The position numbers were made by a program, and so were the translations under genes. From Vitreimonas flagellata (lineage in GTDB: Bacteria; Pseudomonadota; Alphaproteobacteria; Caulobacterales; Aquidulcibacteraceae): 64,000 nucleotides of DNA. Shown one piece after another: positions 24,864 to 31,385 of this stretch; the stretch's first letter is position 1; every line of letters begins with the position of its first letter. The notes under the pieces are model-generated. The model made no database searches and had not been told where the DNA came from. It saw nothing but the letters and a program-made list of their open reading frames with translations. The stretch covers positions 186,001-250,000 of the forward strand of contig NZ_SBJL01000003.1 of the NCBI RefSeq assembly GCF_004634425.1, given 5' to 3'.

Positions 24864-25229
24864 GTGGCAGACCTACACATCATCCGCATCGACGACGCCA
24901 AGGCGCTGGTTCGCGTCGGCGTCCCCGATCCCGAGCGCGCGGCCCCGCAAGAGGTGCGCATTTCCGTCGTCATGGCTTTGGCCGACCCGCCGGATTATCC
25001 GAACGAAGATCGCATCGGTGCGACCGTCGATTACGACCGCATCATCTATTTCATTCGCGACGACCTGGGCGAGCCGGCGCATCTGATCGAGACCTTGGCC
25101 GATCGCGTCGCCGGGCATTGCCTCTCGCTCTCGGAGCGCGCGCGCTGGGTTGAGGTGACGGTGAAGAAGCCGTCTGTGCTGTCGGGCGACGGCCTGGTGT
25201 CGGTGACGATTAGGCGAGAGCAAGCATGA
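24864..25229 (+). CDS. folB: Dihydroneopterin aldolase family protein
   Basis: 121 residues starting at GTG 24864. The FolB fold is recognisable: VRVGVPDPERAAPQEVRISV, TVDYDRIIYFIRDDL (the VDY substrate motif), LIETLADRVAGHCL with the catalytic Glu-Thr-Leu, and a KKPSVLSGDGLVSVTIRR tail (a Lys-Pro at the expected position). FolB converts dihydroneopterin to hydroxymethyl-dihydropterin in folate synthesis. Its stop overlaps the SDR gene start by 4 nt (ATGA), so the two are translationally coupled. Confidence 0.9.
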   Translation: MADLHIIRIDDAKALVRVGVPDPERAAPQEVRISVVMALADPPDYPNEDRIGATVDYDRIIYFIRDDLGEPAHLIETLADRVAGHCLSLSERARWVEVTVKKPSVLSGDGLVSVTIRREQA

Positions 25230-25975
25230 ACTGGGCCCTCGTAACGGGCGCGGGCCAAAGGCTTGGCCGCGCGGTGGCGCTGGAGCTGGCGGCGCATGGC
25301 TGGGGCGTGGTGATCCATTATCGCCACTCGGCCGGGGAGGCCGAGGCCGTCGCGGCCGAGGCGCGCCAGAGTGGCGGCGCGGCGGCCATCGTCGGCGCTG
25401 ATCTCGATGATGCGGCCGAGCGCCATGCGCTGATCTCGCGCGCGGTGGAAACGGCCGGAGGGCCGCTGACCGCGCTCGTGAACACGGCGGCGATGTTCGA
25501 GCACGATACGATCGACACTTTGAGTGAGGAATTGTTGCAGCGCCATATTGCGCTCAACACGTTCACGCCCTCGCTGTTGGCGCGTGAGTTCGCGGAAGCG
25601 CTGCCGGATGGCCAACGCGGCGTGGTCGTGAACTTCCTCGATTTCAAATTGGCGAGCCCATACCCGGATCATTTCTCCTACACGCTCTCGAAATACGCGC
25701 TCGCGGGCGCGACGGAGCTGTTGGCGCGCGCGCTTGCGCCGAATGTGCGCGTGAATGCGATCGCGCCGGGCTATGTGTTGCCGGCGCCGGGGCAGGCGAA
25801 AGCGGATTACCAGCGTTTGCACGACGACACGCCGCTGCAGAGCGGGCCGACGCCGGAGAACATCGCCCACGCCGCGCGCTTCTTGATCGAGAACGACGCG
25901 GTGACGGGGCAGACCATCTACGTCGATAGCGGGCGGCGCTTTCGCACGTATGAGCGCGACATGGGCTTTATGTGA
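25226..25975 (+). CDS. Short-chain dehydrogenase/reductase, FolM/pteridine-reductase-like
   Basis: 249 residues of SDR fold. [11 protein letters not shown] is the cofactor-binding Gly-rich loop, LVNTAAMF the NNAG equivalent, and YTLSK the catalytic Tyr-x3-Lys. The Ser usually found in the active site is replaced around [13 protein letters not shown], as in FolM/PTR1-type pterin reductases. Overlap with folB supports a pterin substrate such as dihydrobiopterin or dihydromonapterin. This assignment is inference from neighbourhood and motif pattern. The stop overlaps the next gene's GTG by 4 nt. Confidence 0.85.
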   Translation: MNWALVTGAGQRLGRAVALELAAHGWGVVIHYRHSAGEAEAVAAEARQSGGAAAIVGADLDDAAERHALISRAVETAGGPLTALVNTAAMFEHDTIDTLSEELLQRHIALNTFTPSLLAREFAEALPDGQRGVVVNFLDFKLASPYPDHFSYTLSKYALAGATELLARALAPNVRVNAIAPGYVLPAPGQAKADYQRLHDDTPLQSGPTPENIAHAARFLIENDAVTGQTIYVDSGRRFRTYERDMGFM

Positions 25976-26304
25976 ACGCGTATCTCTATCTGGCCGGCGC
26001 GATCATCGCGGAAGTGATTGGCACGACGGCGCTGAAGGCGTCGGACGCGTTCACGAAATTCTGGCCGTCTGTCATCGTCGTGATCGGCTACGGGATCGCG
26101 TTCTATTTGCTCTCGTTGACCTTGAAGACGATCCCGACCGGCGTGGCGTACGCGATTTGGTCAGGCGTCGGCGTGGTGCTGATCGCGCTCGCTGCGTGGC
26201 TGCTGCAAGGCCAAAAGCTCGACGCCGCCGCAATGATCGGCATGGCGCTCATCGTCGCCGGCGTTGTGGTGATGAATTTGTTCTCGAAAACGGCCGCGCA
26301 TTAG
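25972..26304 (+). CDS. Small multidrug resistance (SMR/EmrE) transporter
   Basis: 110 residues, four transmembrane helices, starting with GTG 25972 overlapping the SDR stop (GTGA). The essential proton/drug-binding glutamate is in helix 1 ([13 protein letters not shown]), followed by [20 protein letters not shown] and [17 protein letters not shown], the EmrE-type signatures. It works as a dimer exporting cationic compounds in exchange for protons. It is the third gene of the folB cluster by overlap; a functional link to pterins is unknown. Confidence 0.9.
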   Translation: MNAYLYLAGAIIAEVIGTTALKASDAFTKFWPSVIVVIGYGIAFYLLSLTLKTIPTGVAYAIWSGVGVVLIALAAWLLQGQKLDAAAMIGMALIVAGVVVMNLFSKTAAH

Positions 26305-26558
26305 CGGGAGCGTTCAAGACGGCCCAGCGCGCCCTTTGAGTAAGCGCTCAATTCGCCAAGGCGCTCCCAGATAGCCACTGCCAGAAACAGCAACACAACC
26401 TAGTATCGCATGATCGTACCAAGGCATGGCTTGCTGCCTTAATCCGCCAGCTATCGACGCGATCGCCCTGTGCCCGCGGTCACATCGTTATGGCTAAGGC
26501 TCTACTACCTTCAACTCATCGGAGCGCGGTGCTCCGGTTCACAGAGTTGGAGCTAGAA
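26305..26558. other. Gap between SMR gene and the 31-aa peptide gene
   Basis: 254 bp with no supported gene. Just before the peptide gene, CGGAGC (26520-26525) pairs with GCTCCG (26531-26536) around a 5-nt loop, followed by an ACAGAG run and the ribosome site. The rest shows no clear promoter or tRNA by eye. Confidence 0.5.
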
Positions 26559-26654
26559 ATGACCAAGTTTTACGCCCTCGTCGCCGCCCTCGCAGTGTTC
26601 GCGCCGGCCGCCTACGCCACGGTTTGGCAAGCTGCGCAAATCACGGCCGTCTAA
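26559..26654 (+). CDS. Predicted 31-aa secreted/periplasmic peptide
   Basis: ATG 26559 is preceded 5 nt upstream by GGAGC. The 31-residue product has a signal-peptide profile: basic start MTKFY, a hydrophobic core of ~12 residues (ALVAALAVFAPAA) and a likely cleavage after AYA, leaving only about 11 residues. It ends at TAA 26652-26654, and a hairpin (26728-26754) lies downstream. Too short for routine gene calling. Function unknown; it might equally be a small membrane peptide. Confidence 0.45.
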   Translation: MTKFYALVAALAVFAPAAYATVWQAAQITAV

Positions 26655-26727
26655 GCTCTCCGCCCCAAATCCCAGGCCCTGAAGGGCGCAAGATCAAAGG
26701 CGAGATTATGAGAATGCTGGATATTTG

Positions 26728-26754
26728 AAGGGCGTCGGTCGAACCGGCGCCCTT
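26728..26754 (+). terminator. Terminator-like hairpin split from its tail by the IS1595 insertion
   Basis: AAGGGCGTCGG (26728-26738) pairs with CCGGCGCCCTT (26744-26754), one G-T wobble, 5-nt loop. The last 8 bases are one copy of the IS target duplication. With the element removed, the sequence reads on into CTTCTTCATT, a terminator-like T-rich tail now located at 30204. Confidence 0.7.
26747..26754. repeat. IS1595 target-site duplication, left copy
   Basis: GCGCCCTT directly abuts the left inverted repeat; identical to 30196-30203. Confidence 0.93.
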
Positions 26755-26778
26755 GGCGATATTATACTTGACGTACCC

Positions 26779-27259
26779 TGACTTGAGCTAACCCCATGGC
26801 CGCTCTCAGAGACACATCGGAAACGGAGAGGGCCAAGCCCGACAAATCGGCCTGCGGTGTCAGGTTGCCGTTTTGGAAAATAGTCCTAGAGGGGTAGGAA
26901 TTTTGTCCGCGATCGCTTGAGTTGGCGGGGGCTCGCCCCAACCGGGCGATACTGCCCCGATTACACATTATTGCATCCACGAAGGTACCCGAGCCAGATT
27001 TCTGGGGTACCCCAGCTTGACGGGGTACCCCATCACCCTGTTGAACCGGAGCATGGTTGCTCCTCTTGTGATTCAGAGGTTTCTAACCATGTCTGTTTGC
27101 CACCCATGAATCATCAATTTGTCAAGCTTTAGTTGTAGATTGGTGCGAATCTAAGTGGTATGATGACTTGTCGGCGCGGGGAACTAGGCAACTTTTGCCA
27201 GCGATCAGCGTTGATATTGGATTTTGATTCTAGCGCCCCAAAGAAAGGAGGCGAGTGAA
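26779..27259. other. Non-coding left arm of the IS1595-like element
   Basis: 481 bp without a convincing reading frame. It contains three GGTACC palindromes: 26984-26989, CTGGGGTACCCCAG at 27002-27015, and GGGGTACCCC at 27022-27031. These may be operators or folding sites ahead of the 68-aa gene. A short CCTCT/AGAGG inverted repeat lies at about 27062-27079. A promoter for the 68-aa gene should lie in the last ~100 bp but I cannot place it confidently. Confidence 0.5.
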
Positions 27260-27466
27260 ATGACCGATACTGAGTGCCAAAAACTCGCCGCCATTTTCGC
27301 GCGTAAGCGTGATGAAGACGGCTTGCTGGACGTGAAGTTCTTCTTCCAGAGCCTATCTGAAACGACGGCAGAAGAAGTATGCGCGGAAGTGAATAGCCTC
27401 TATGCGGCTGTTGAAGCCGGCAAAGTGAAGCCGTTGGATTTTGGCGATCTCGCCTGGAAGTCCTAA
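27260..27466 (+). CDS. IS passenger: 68-aa protein of unknown function
   Basis: ATG 27260 follows a very strong AAAGGAGG (27244-27251). The 68-residue product is acidic and helical (MTDTECQKLAAIFARKRDED, then SETTAEEVCAEVNSLYAAVE) with a Trp-Lys-Ser end. No family recognised. A perfect terminator follows 35 bp later, so it is its own transcription unit. Its strong ribosome site and isolated terminator suggest high expression; an accessory or regulatory role for the element is only a guess. Confidence 0.7.
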   Translation: MTDTECQKLAAIFARKRDEDGLLDVKFFFQSLSETTAEEVCAEVNSLYAAVEAGKVKPLDFGDLAWKS

Positions 27467-27501
27467 GTCTCACTAACCTGTGACAATGTTACAAATCAGG
27501 T

Positions 27502-27540
27502 ATAAGGGCCTCGGAGACACCTCCGAGGCCCTTATCATTT
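27502..27540 (+). terminator. Strong intrinsic terminator inside the IS1595-like element
   Basis: Perfect 15-bp stem: ATAAGGGCCTCGGAG (27502-27516) with CTCCGAGGCCCTTAT (27521-27535), 4-nt loop ACAC, then CATTTTCTGATTTT. It ends the 68-aa gene and lies only 16 bp before the next start codon. Confidence 0.93.
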
Positions 27541-27551
27541 TCTGATTTTGC

Positions 27552-28205
27552 ATGACCGACTTTGTAGTCAAATACGTGCGTTGCTTCTCGATGGCTCGGC
27601 GCGTGGAGCACCTTTATTGGACGCACACCGAGGGCGACGACGCGCTAAATCGCGTTTCGATAGAGAATCTTCAGCGGATCATCGAACTGGTCACCGGCCT
27701 TAAGGTTGTGAAGCAGGAGGTCGATTTCGATGCGGAGCGTCTGCGCGGAAACTACGAGCGCTACGCGGATCACATCATCGTTCGAGTTCGCGCCAGCCTG
27801 TCGCCGCTTTGGAAGCGCTTCACGGTGGTGAAGGAGCTTTGCCACGCACTCCTCGACGACCCTTCGGAGTTTTCGCCCGATGGCTTGAAGACGATACATG
27901 ACTTGGTCGGCTTTCGCGGCTTTACGATCGATCAGGTTTCGGGGGAAACTCAATCCGAGCGCATTGCTGAGATCATGGCTCTAGAGGTGATCTATCCTCT
28001 GGAAAATCGCAGGCGAGACGCCGCTGAAATCAAAGCGAAATCCACTTCTATAATCGATGTTGCGGAGCGACGCGGAGTGCCGCCTTATTGGGTCGGTTTG
28101 GCTACCGACGATGACTACATCGCAAATTCAGAGAAGCTGTGGGACTTGATCGCCCCGTTGGACGCCAAATTTAAAGCCGAACCGTCGTCGCCCTGGAAGG
28201 CGTGA
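27552..28205 (+). CDS. IS passenger: ImmA/IrrE-like protein with degenerate zinc motif
   Basis: 217 residues. The central part (~74-150) follows the ImmA/IrrE metallopeptidase plan: IIVRVRASLSPLWKRFTVVKELCHALL, then SERIAEIMALEVIYPLE where the third ligand helix is expected. The HExxH motif reads KELCH (94-98): Glu95 and His98 remain but the first His is Lys. It is therefore probably inactive or uses another ligand. ImmA-type proteins commonly cleave repressors in mobile elements and toxin-antitoxin loci. No Shine-Dalgarno is visible before ATG 27552; an internal Met14 is an alternative start. Confidence 0.65.
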   Translation: MTDFVVKYVRCFSMARRVEHLYWTHTEGDDALNRVSIENLQRIIELVTGLKVVKQEVDFDAERLRGNYERYADHIIVRVRASLSPLWKRFTVVKELCHALLDDPSEFSPDGLKTIHDLVGFRGFTIDQVSGETQSERIAEIMALEVIYPLENRRRDAAEIKAKSTSIIDVAERRGVPPYWVGLATDDDYIANSEKLWDLIAPLDAKFKAEPSSPWKA

Positions 28206-28211
28206 CGATTA

Positions 28212-28367
28212 TCATCGAGGCTTCTTCGCGTCCGCAGGCCTTACGGCTTTCTCAAAAACCCGCTCAAACGCTTTTCCGCTTTCGTCGGCGCCAATCTCGC
28301 GCGCCGCTTCTTTGAAGCGTTCGTGTTGGGACTTTGGATCTTCGGGTGGGTCTTTCTTCTTGGGCAT
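28212..28367 (-). CDS. IS passenger: 51-aa charged protein
   Basis: A short frame from ATG 28367 to TGA 28212, beginning MPKKKDPPEDPKSQHERFKE and continuing with a helix containing ARE-IGADESGKAFERVFEK. Very rich in Lys, Glu and Asp; no membrane segment. It starts 4 nt after the 61-aa gene ends, so the two are likely in one transcript with the ribbon-helix-helix gene. Function unknown. The plus-strand frame over this region was not preferred because it lacks a ribosome site. Confidence 0.6.
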   Translation of the reverse strand: MPKKKDPPEDPKSQHERFKEAAREIGADESGKAFERVFEKAVRPADAKKPR

Positions 28368-28371
28368 CAAA

Positions 28372-28557
28372 TCATCTCGCTTTGATTTCGGCGCCCACTA
28401 CCTTGCCGGAAATCGCTTTCGCTATGCCGCTCGCATCCTCCTTAGAGGTGCCGGCGGCCAGGGCGAGATAAACGTCACTTCCGTTTTCAAGAACGAGAAT
28501 GAGGCTTAAGCGGCCGGTGCCGTCATCTGAGATCAAGGTCTTGTGCTTTTGAGCCAT
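28372..28557 (-). CDS. IS passenger: 61-aa protein of unknown function
   Basis: Starts at ATG 28557 (MAQKHKTLISDDGTGRLSL) and ends AEIKAR. Predicted beta-rich middle (LSLILVLENGSDVYLALAAG) with a short helix (SKEDASGIAKAI). It lies 23 bp downstream of the ribbon-helix-helix gene and 4 nt upstream of the 51-aa gene. No known family recognised. A toxin, antitoxin or accessory role is possible from context only. Confidence 0.55.
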   Translation of the reverse strand: MAQKHKTLISDDGTGRLSLILVLENGSDVYLALAAGTSKEDASGIAKAISGKVVGAEIKAR

Positions 28558-28580
28558 GGCCCAGCTTAGCGCGATTTGAG

Positions 28581-28823
28581 TCAGTCGTCGTCAGCGGCAG
28601 GGGGTATTTGCTCGGGCCGTCGCTTGTGCGGCTCCGGGAGTTTCCCATCCCTTTGCGCTTTAGCCACCAGCAGCTTGAGCCCGGCTCGCAATATCTCAGT
28701 GTGGTTGTCGCCGTAGTACTGTTCGATCAGAGCGGCGATGAAAAACTCGTCACGCTCGGACAGGCGTATCGTGTGCCCCTGTCGCGGCTTCCCGCTTTTG
28801 TCTTTTGGTTTGCGTCCAGCCAC
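28581..28823 (-). CDS. IS passenger: ribbon-helix-helix DNA-binding protein
   Basis: 80 residues from GTG 28823. After a basic start (GRKPKDKSGKPRQ) comes HTIRLSERDEFFIAALIEQY, a beta-strand plus helix, then NHTEILRAGLKLLVAKAQ, together a CopG/Arc-type ribbon-helix-helix. Such proteins bind short palindromes as dimers and usually repress their own promoter; a perfect ATTACAATGTAAT palindrome lies 31 bp upstream. It heads a run of three minus-strand passenger genes. Confidence 0.7.
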   Translation of the reverse strand: MAGRKPKDKSGKPRQGHTIRLSERDEFFIAALIEQYYGDNHTEILRAGLKLLVAKAQRDGKLPEPHKRRPEQIPPAADDD

Positions 28824-29187
28824 GGCTGGCTATCGTTAACCACTCAATTACGAATTACAATGTAATACGAAATGAACCACAAGAGATGTTCGGCTCGCGC
28901 CGTCCATTTTGGCAGGGTGAGACCTGTGGTTTTCGGTTGTACGGCTCCGGCGACGTACAACCTAACTCTTGCGCCGGGACTGTCTCCAGCCGGACTGCCC
29001 AAACCAAGGGCCGGTCCGGCACCACAGCTTTTGTGGATGCGCGACTATATGCGCGGGTATGGTTATCGCCGTATTAATAGGTTCGCGCGATGACCGCTGA
29101 GTCTCGTGGAAAATTCGCAAGCGAAATGTCTTGCTGGGATGGCGCTTTCGCTTGGGCTTCCAGCGGGAGCGCCTGCGCCGCTTTGGC
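28824..29187. other. Gap between RHH regulator and transposase gene
   Basis: 364 bp in the element. The part next to the regulator is AT-richer and holds a palindrome and probably its promoter. The remainder is GC-rich with no supported gene; a 73-aa plus-strand frame at 28872-29093 has no ribosome site or recognisable composition. Confidence 0.5.
28854..28866 (-). promoter_or_regulatory. Candidate operator of the passenger RHH regulator
   Basis: ATTACAATGTAAT is a perfect 13-bp palindrome centred ~37 bp upstream of the GTG start. It is flanked by ACGAATT and ACGAAAT direct repeats, a typical arrangement for cooperative ribbon-helix-helix binding. Confidence 0.45.
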
Positions 29188-30147
29188 CTAGGCGGTCGCT
29201 TCGCTTTGCCGACCAGTTGTTCGGTACGTGAGCCGCTTCCCCGTCACGCCTTCTACGATCTTGGTGAAGCGGGCCACGTCATCCACGCCTAGCTTGGCAC
29301 GGTTCGAGTACCGGAAATCAAATTCAGCCGTGTAGCGATGCAAGTGGTCGCGACCGCAGTGCTGGTACACGCCCTTCATGCCGCGTTTGAAAACGCTGTA
29401 GTAGCCTTCCACGGTGTTCGTGTGGACCCACGGCGCGTCCTTAGAGACGTACTCGCCTTTGCTGTGCGTCGTGGAGCCGTGGAAGGTTTGATGTTGGCCG
29501 GGCGCCTTGTATTGCGGCGCCTCATCGGTCAGCAAATAGGCTTCTTTCGCGACGTTCTCGTTGAGAATGCGCTGCACTTCATCGGTCGTGAACTCAGTCA
29601 TGACGAAAGAGCGCGCGGCGCCAGTGTCGCGATCGATCAGCGTCAAAACGCGATTGTAGTTTTGAACGCTAAGAGTGCCGTCTTCGCGCGGTTCTTTGCG
29701 AGGATCGACACCTTGCAGCGTTTCGTCAGCCTCTACGCCGCCAAAGCCAGAACCGAACATTCCGCCCTTGGTATCCTTCATCGCTTCACGAATGCGATGG
29801 GAAAGAAACCAAGCGCTCTTGAGCGTCACGCCGAGCGTGCGCGCGAGCTGGTTGGAGCTGATGCCTTTCTTGGAAGACGCCAGCAGGAACATGGCTTGAA
29901 GCCAAATGTGCAGCTTGATGTGGCTGCTCTCGAAGATCGTGCCGACCTTCACGGTGAAGGGCTTACGGCATTCCTTCGCGTAGCACTTATAGACGCCTAG
30001 GCGGGTGCTCTTGCCCTTGAGCGGACCGCTGTCATCGACAGAGCCGCAGTGCGGGCAGACACGACCGTTCGGCCACACGCGGGCTTCAACCCACTTGTAG
30101 GCCGCTGCTTCGTCGCGGAAGTGCTTGGCATCTAGAACGCTACCCAT
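29188..30147 (-). CDS. IS1595 family (ISXO2-like) transposase
   Basis: 319 residues. The N-terminal zinc-binding domain has CPHCG (~32-36) and CYAKECRKPF, then a helix-turn-helix segment (GISSNQLARTLGVTLKSAW). The catalytic region shows GVEADET, LLTDEAPQY and VHTNTVEGYYSVFKRGMKGVY, the D-D-N/E pattern of this family. It starts 24 bp inside the right inverted repeat. It is intact, so the element should be able to move. Passenger genes lie downstream of it on the same strand. Confidence 0.95.
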   Translation of the reverse strand: MGSVLDAKHFRDEAAAYKWVEARVWPNGRVCPHCGSVDDSGPLKGKSTRLGVYKCYAKECRKPFTVKVGTIFESSHIKLHIWLQAMFLLASSKKGISSNQLARTLGVTLKSAWFLSHRIREAMKDTKGGMFGSGFGGVEADETLQGVDPRKEPREDGTLSVQNYNRVLTLIDRDTGAARSFVMTEFTTDEVQRILNENVAKEAYLLTDEAPQYKAPGQHQTFHGSTTHSKGEYVSKDAPWVHTNTVEGYYSVFKRGMKGVYQHCGRDHLHRYTAEFDFRYSNRAKLGVDDVARFTKIVEGVTGKRLTYRTTGRQSEATA

Positions 30148-30195
30148 GCCCTAGAGATAGCCGGTAAAGCTGGGTACGTCAAGTATAATATCGCC

Positions 30196-30203
30196 GCGCC
30201 CTT
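30196..30203. repeat. IS1595 target-site duplication, right copy
   Basis: GCGCCCTT directly follows the right inverted repeat; identical to 26747-26754. Confidence 0.93.
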
Positions 30204-30219
30204 CTTCATTGTGCAAAAA

Positions 30220-30234
30220 GTTCTTGTTATGTTC
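30220..30234 (+). promoter_or_regulatory. LexA (SOS) box, GTTC-N7-GTTC
   Basis: GTTC (30220-30223), seven bases, GTTC (30231-30234): exactly the direct-repeat LexA site of alphaproteobacteria. It overlaps a TTGTTA (30224-30229) that with TATAGT (30246-30251, 16-bp spacer) forms a plausible promoter. Initiation would then fall almost on the ATG at 30260, giving a leaderless mRNA, which fits the absence of a Shine-Dalgarno. Confidence 0.7.
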
Positions 30235-30259
30235 TGTTGTGTGACTATAGTCCTAGATC

Positions 30260-31330
30260 ATGACTCGCGACCCATTGCATGGACGCGGCGCGCGCACGAA
30301 TGCGAGCGGCCGATACGAGCGCTTTGCCCGCGAAGAGTTCGATGACGGCTGGGCCAATGAGCCGATCCAGAAGCTGGAAACGATCGTCACGCGCGAACTG
30401 GCCAAGACCATCATCTCGACCAATCAAAGCCCCGACATTTCCTTCGACCAATCGATCAACCCGTATCGCGGCTGCGAGCATGGCTGCATCTATTGCTACG
30501 CGCGGCCGAACCACGCCTATGTCGGCCTGTCGCCGGGGCTCGATTTCGAGACCAAGCTGTTTGTGAAAGCCAACGCGGCGGAATTGCTGGAGCGCGAATT
30601 CGCGAAGCCCAGCTATCGCCCGCGCACGATCATGCTGGGCGGCGTCACCGACATTTATCAGCCGATCGAGCGCGGCTATGGCGTCACGCGCGCGCTGCTG
30701 GAGGTGATGGAGCGCTGGCGCCATCCCGTCGCGCTGATCACCAAATCGCAGCTCGTGATCCGCGACATCGATATTCTCGCGCGCTTGGCGGAACGGGGCC
30801 TGGCGAAAGCCGCGATCTCGGTGACGAGCTTGGATCGGCGCATTTCGCGCGTGATGGAGCCGCGCGCGGCCGCACCGCATCGGCGCATCGAAGCGATCCG
30901 CGCGCTCACGGATGCGGGCGTGCCGACGACGGTGATGGTCGCGCCTGTCGTGCCGGCGATCAATGATCGCGAGATCGAAGCCATTCTCGAAGAATGCGCG
31001 AAGGCGGGCGCGAGTGCGGCAGGTTATGTCGTGTTGCGGCTGCCGCTGGAGATCAAGGATCTCTTCCGCGAATGGCTGGCGCAGCATTTTCCTGACCGGC
31101 AGACGCGCGTGATGACGATCGTGCGCCAGATGCGCGGCGGGCGCGATTACGATCCCGAATGGAGCAAGCGCCAGAAGGGCGAGGGGCCGTACGCGCAGCT
31201 GATCGCCGATCGTTTCGCCAAGGCCTGCCGACGCTTGGGCCTCGATAAGCCGCGCTTGGCGCTCGATTGCACGCAATTCCGCCGCCCGCCGGATTATGGC
31301 GACCAGGGGGACCTTTTCGCGGTTCAGTAG
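30260..31330 (+). CDS. PA0069-family radical SAM protein (SPL-like)
   Basis: 356 residues. The [4Fe-4S] cysteines lie in YRGCEHGCIYCYARP (C72, C76, C79), a C-x3-C-x2-C cluster. GVTDIYQPIER, LITKSQLVIRDIDIL and VMVAPVVPAIND follow as in the PA0069/SplB-like group, distantly related to spore photoproduct lyase. A LexA box in the promoter argues for a role in DNA damage repair, but the reaction is unknown. The end (QGDLF) is typical. The IS1595-like element ends 64 bp upstream. Confidence 0.9.
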   Translation: MTRDPLHGRGARTNASGRYERFAREEFDDGWANEPIQKLETIVTRELAKTIISTNQSPDISFDQSINPYRGCEHGCIYCYARPNHAYVGLSPGLDFETKLFVKANAAELLEREFAKPSYRPRTIMLGGVTDIYQPIERGYGVTRALLEVMERWRHPVALITKSQLVIRDIDILARLAERGLAKAAISVTSLDRRISRVMEPRAAAPHRRIEAIRALTDAGVPTTVMVAPVVPAINDREIEAILEECAKAGASAAGYVVLRLPLEIKDLFREWLAQHFPDRQTRVMTIVRQMRGGRDYDPEWSKRQKGEGPYAQLIADRFAKACRRLGLDKPRLALDCTQFRRPPDYGDQGDLFAVQ

Positions 31331-31385
31331 CGTTGCCGGGCGTCTGCGGCTAAGACCGTCAGGCGAGGTAGGAGGACCACAATCC

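Larger units (their letters stand above)
26755..30195. mobile_element. Complete IS1595-like element with passenger genes (3441 bp)
   Basis: Ends are defined by a 24-bp perfect inverted repeat (26755-26778 and 30172-30195; tip GGCGATATTATAC, inner part TTGACGTACCC) and an 8-bp direct target repeat GCGCCCTT (26747-26754 and 30196-30203). The 8-bp duplication and the ISXO2-like transposase match the IS1595 family, some of whose members are known to carry passenger genes. At 3.4 kb it is far longer than a basic ~1 kb member. Cargo: one gene of 68 aa and one of 217 aa on the plus strand, and three short genes on the minus strand with the transposase. Intact ends and reading frames suggest recent transposition. 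Confidence 0.93.

Noticed and set aside
26947-27031. CRISPR-like array from the repeated GGTACCCC blocks
   Set aside because: Only three short, unequal palindromes with spacers under 15 bp.
28872-29093. 73-aa frame on the plus strand inside the IS1595-like element as a further passenger gene
   Set aside because: No ribosome site, composition unlike neighbouring proteins, and it runs through the likely promoter of the minus-strand RHH gene.
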